A stretch of 40,043 bases of DNA from a virus. Under the pieces are notes generated by a model, which saw only the letters and a program-made list of their open reading frames with translations, searched no databases and was not told the DNA's origin. The position numbers were made by a program, and so were the translations under genes. Positions 37,559 to 40,043 of this stretch are shown piece by piece (positions within the stretch are counted from its first letter, which is position 1; every line of letters starts with the position of its first letter). The stretch is from IMG/VR virus record IMGVR_UViG_3300020428_000028, positions 1-40,043 of that record, one strand, 5' to 3'.

Positions 37559-40043
37559 TTCTTTAGCTCAAAGAACATTAGACTTATATGCTCAAAGAGA
37601 GGCGGGAGGAGAAATTACTCCTGAAGATACTTTAATACAAACACAAGAAGAAGCAAACAATATTCAACGGTTATTAAAACAACCAAGAGACGTTACTGCT
37701 TTTGATCAAGATCCTGAAGTTCTTAAAGACTTTGAAACTGTAACAGACTACTTTGGTAACAACCAAACTTTCATGAGTGGTCTGCTTGATCCTGCAAGCA
37801 TGTTTAATGATAGACCTTCTGAAGCTATGAGAGACGAGTTTAGAATTTCTACGCTTGCAAACAGAGCTATGGATATGAAAGATGCAACTCCAGAAGTTAA
37901 AGAGGCGTATAATAGACTTCGAGAAAAGTGGGAAGGCGCAGACATTCAAGGCTTTGACGAGTGGGCGGGTTTTGTAAAAGACTATGGCATAGATCTTATA
38001 GCTAATTTTGAAACAATACCAATGATAGCTGCTGCTTTTTATTCAGGCGGAACTGCCCCTGCTGCTGCAAATGCAACGGTTAGGAAAGCTCTTCATAGCT
38101 CTTTAAAGAAAGGAGCTACAGCGGCCAGTAATAATCCGTTTAAGTTTGGTGCGGCCTATGGTGGTACGTTTAGTGGTGCTGCGGATATAGCAGCTCAGAA
38201 TTTAAACATGAACTTAGATAATCAAGAAGAGTTTAGCTACGGTCAAAATGCTTTGTCTACTGGTCTGGGCGCTGTGCTAGGTGGGGGCATTAACTGGGGC
38301 TTGTCTAAAGTAATTAGCAAAGCGGCAACAAGACGAGCAGAGCGAGCGACCGATAATAATAGCGTTCCTTTATCGCAATCAAGAGGCTTAGAACTTTTTG
38401 ATGAAGGAATAGAAGGCGAGTGGATTCCTGCTTCTGGCGATGAAATACTTGATGGAGTAGATCAACTACTTGCAGGCAATAGATTTGCAAGAGAAGTAGA
38501 TCTTGATGATATAGATCTAGGAGACTTTGATGAAATCTTAGACGACTTTGTAGCTGATGTTGGTGGCGGTCAAGCTACACGAGATCAGTTAGATGAAGTT
38601 GTACTAGGCGAATTAAAGTCTGGAGCAACTGGAGAAGTTATAAAAAATAATATAGCTTTTGCCTTGTGGAAAACATCTACCGAGTTAATTGGCACAATGT
38701 TTGGTGGCAAGTCTTCAGGTATTCTTACAAGCTACGTGCCTTATTCAAAGACTGCTGAGACTTTAAGGCAGCGTTTGTCTTTTGACTTTGGCATAAAAGC
38801 TACTCAAAAACAAGACGAAGTGGTAGGCATGGACTTTGCTGAAGTAGCTCGAAGATATACTGGTATTTTTAGAGAAAGGTATAGAGAAGCTTTAGCTCCT
38901 GTTGGTTTAGATTCTGTAAATGGTTCAATTGAAGACAGCGTTAGTGGTGCATTAAATAGAGCTATTCGTGGTCAAATGTCTCCAGACATGACTATAAATA
39001 CAGCGGCAAAAAACATACAGAACATGTTTAAGCAGATAGGTGAAGAGCTACATGCGGCAGGTGTAATAGACGAAAAAGTAGAAAACTACATTCCTCGTAT
39101 GTGGAACGGCAAAGCTATTAAAAATAACAGAGATGAGTTTGAGCGTTTGTTAGTTGAAGAAGGCGAAGCTGATAGTTTAATAGAAGCACGAAGAATTGTA
39201 GATGAAATGCTAGATATTAAAAATCAGTTAGATGGTGGGACAACAGGGCATTTCTTTTCTTCTAAGCGTAAATTTACAGATATAAAAAATGAAGCTAAAT
39301 TTACAGAGTTTTTAGAAGACGATTTGTTAAGCGTTATTGAAACTTATAACTTTCAAGCTGGTAAGTCTTTAGCTAAAGTAAAAGTATTTAAAGCTAGAAA
39401 CGAAGAAGAGTTTAAAGAACAATGGTTAAATCCTATAGTAGCTGAAATGCAAAAGGCTGGAAGAACTTTAAGTCCAGCAGATAGAAAAAGAATTGTAAAT
39501 CTTTATCGACTTACTACTGGAGAAAACGTAGAGCGTTTTGGCAACTCGCTACAAACAGGAGTAGATGGGTATCAGTTAGCTACTCGTTTAGCAATGCTTC
39601 CATTAGCTACAGTAGGTAGTGTAACTGAGATACTTATTAATCTTGGTAAAGGAGGAGTGTTAAATACTGCTAAAGGTTTTAAAGAAGCCTCCGAAGTAGC
39701 TTATAAAACTATTACAAATGACCTGCACTCAGAACTTAAAAACAGACATGGTTTAACAACTAATGAAGTATGGCGAGAGTTGCAGTCTTTTGGAAAAGCA
39801 ATGGATCAGTCTGTAGGTCAAATAGGTAATCGTCTCGCAGGCGATGATTTAATCCACGAAGGGATGCAAGAAGTAAGCAATAAGTTTTTCCGTTTAAACT
39901 TGCTAGATCAATGGACAAAGTTTGTTCAAATATCTTCGTATGCTACAGGTAAAAATTTAATTGAAGATAATTTAAGAGCTATAGCTGCTCACGGATCTAA
40001 AGCTAGAACAGGCAAAATAGATTCAATGCTTGGCGAATTAAAT
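37551..40043 (+). CDS. Large internal virion protein (3' part missing)
   Basis: Open from the ATG at 37551 to the right edge: 831 residues visible. Starts MVDSLAQRTLDLYAQREAGG. A Gly/Ala-rich hydrophobic region (about 145-265, including NFETIPMIAAAFYSGGTAPA and GLGAVLGGGINWGLSKV) may enter membranes. Long helical segments follow, including FSSKRKFTDIKNEAKFTEFL. No lysozyme or transglycosylase motif is visible in this part. As the last and largest gene of the set it fits the role of T7 gp16-like ejection proteins. The start overlaps the previous stop (ATGGTTGA). Confidence 0.82.
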   Translation, partial: MVDSLAQRTLDLYAQREAGGEITPEDTLIQTQEEANNIQRLLKQPRDVTAFDQDPEVLKDFETVTDYFGNNQTFMSGLLDPASMFNDRPSEAMRDEFRISTLANRAMDMKDATPEVKEAYNRLREKWEGADIQGFDEWAGFVKDYGIDLIANFETIPMIAAAFYSGGTAPAAANATVRKALHSSLKKGATAASNNPFKFGAAYGGTFSGAADIAAQNLNMNLDNQEEFSYGQNALSTGLGAVLGGGINWGLSKVISKAATRRAERATDNNSVPLSQSRGLELFDEGIEGEWIPASGDEILDGVDQLLAGNRFAREVDLDDIDLGDFDEILDDFVADVGGGQATRDQLDEVVLGELKSGATGEVIKNNIAFALWKTSTELIGTMFGGKSSGILTSYVPYSKTAETLRQRLSFDFGIKATQKQDEVVGMDFAEVARRYTGIFRERYREALAPVGLDSVNGSIEDSVSGALNRAIRGQMSPDMTINTAAKNIQNMFKQIGEELHAAGVIDEKVENYIPRMWNGKAIKNNRDEFERLLVEEGEADSLIEARRIVDEMLDIKNQLDGGTTGHFFSSKRKFTDIKNEAKFTEFLEDDLLSVIETYNFQAGKSLAKVKVFKARNEEEFKEQWLNPIVAEMQKAGRTLSPADRKRIVNLYRLTTGENVERFGNSLQTGVDGYQLATRLAMLPLATVGSVTEILINLGKGGVLNTAKGFKEASEVAYKTITNDLHSELKNRHGLTTNEVWRELQSFGKAMDQSVGQIGNRLAGDDLIHEGMQEVSNKFFRLNLLDQWTKFVQISSYATGKNLIEDNLRAIAAHGSKARTGKIDSMLGELN

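Noticed and set aside
1-40043. CRISPR array, insertion sequence, integrase, lysogeny repressor or T7-type RNA polymerase
   Set aside because: No regularly spaced direct repeats with unique spacers, no transposase or recombinase catalytic motifs, and no polymerase motifs outside the DNA polymerase were found.

Overview
The window is part of the genome of a tailed double-stranded DNA phage of the podovirus type. Two divergent gene blocks meet at a regulatory region at about 14.5-15.2 kb. The block to the left is entirely on the minus strand and holds early, nucleotide-metabolism and T7-like replication genes. The block to the right is entirely on the plus strand and holds packaging and virion genes. 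AT-rich composition, a B12-dependent (class II) ribonucleotide reductase, 2OG-Fe(II) oxygenases, a MazG homologue and a marine-style tail fibre suggest a marine bacterial host. The layout resembles the HMO-2011-like group of marine podoviruses; that placement is inference. No integrase, repressor or single-subunit RNA polymerase gene is visible. Several near-perfect sigma70 promoters suggest that the host RNA polymerase transcribes at least the operons seen here.

Minus strand, read from 15.1 kb down to 1: two early promoters and a long leader full of inverted repeats; an early 162-aa protein followed by a strong intrinsic terminator; small uncharacterised genes and one with an HhH-GPD-like motif; a strong internal promoter at 12.5 kb; a DUF932 protein and a run of small tightly coupled ORFs; a 2OG-Fe(II) oxygenase; a 187-nt non-coding stretch with three strong hairpins; more tiny ORFs and MazG; then a consensus promoter at 8.1 kb. 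That promoter opens the replication operon: single-stranded DNA-binding protein, primase-helicase, DNA polymerase A, endonuclease VII, a second 2OG oxygenase, a Cas4/RecB-like exonuclease, endonuclease I, a DUF3310 protein and class II ribonucleotide reductase, which runs off the left edge. Host DNA breakdown (nucleases), nucleotide supply (RNR, MazG), replication (helicase, polymerase, SSB) and junction resolution (endonucleases I and VII) are thus made together.

Plus strand, 15.2-40.0 kb: terminase small subunit directly behind a perfect promoter (probably leaderless), a small helical protein, terminase large subunit, portal with an overlapping out-of-frame gene, a large cationic virion-associated protein, scaffold, major capsid protein and terminator, tail-tube proteins, a 1277-aa repetitive tail fibre, a holin/XhlA-like membrane protein, and a set of large internal-virion (ejection) proteins. 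Two of these carry EF-hand calcium loops. The last one runs off the right edge. Endolysin and the rest of the ejection module are presumably beyond the window.

Most worth a second look: the hairpin-rich non-coding RNA candidate at 9.1-9.25 kb, the symmetric divergent promoter pair with a predicted leaderless late transcript, the palindromes that punctuate the early operon, the gene overprinted on the portal C-terminus, and the HhH-GPD-like protein.
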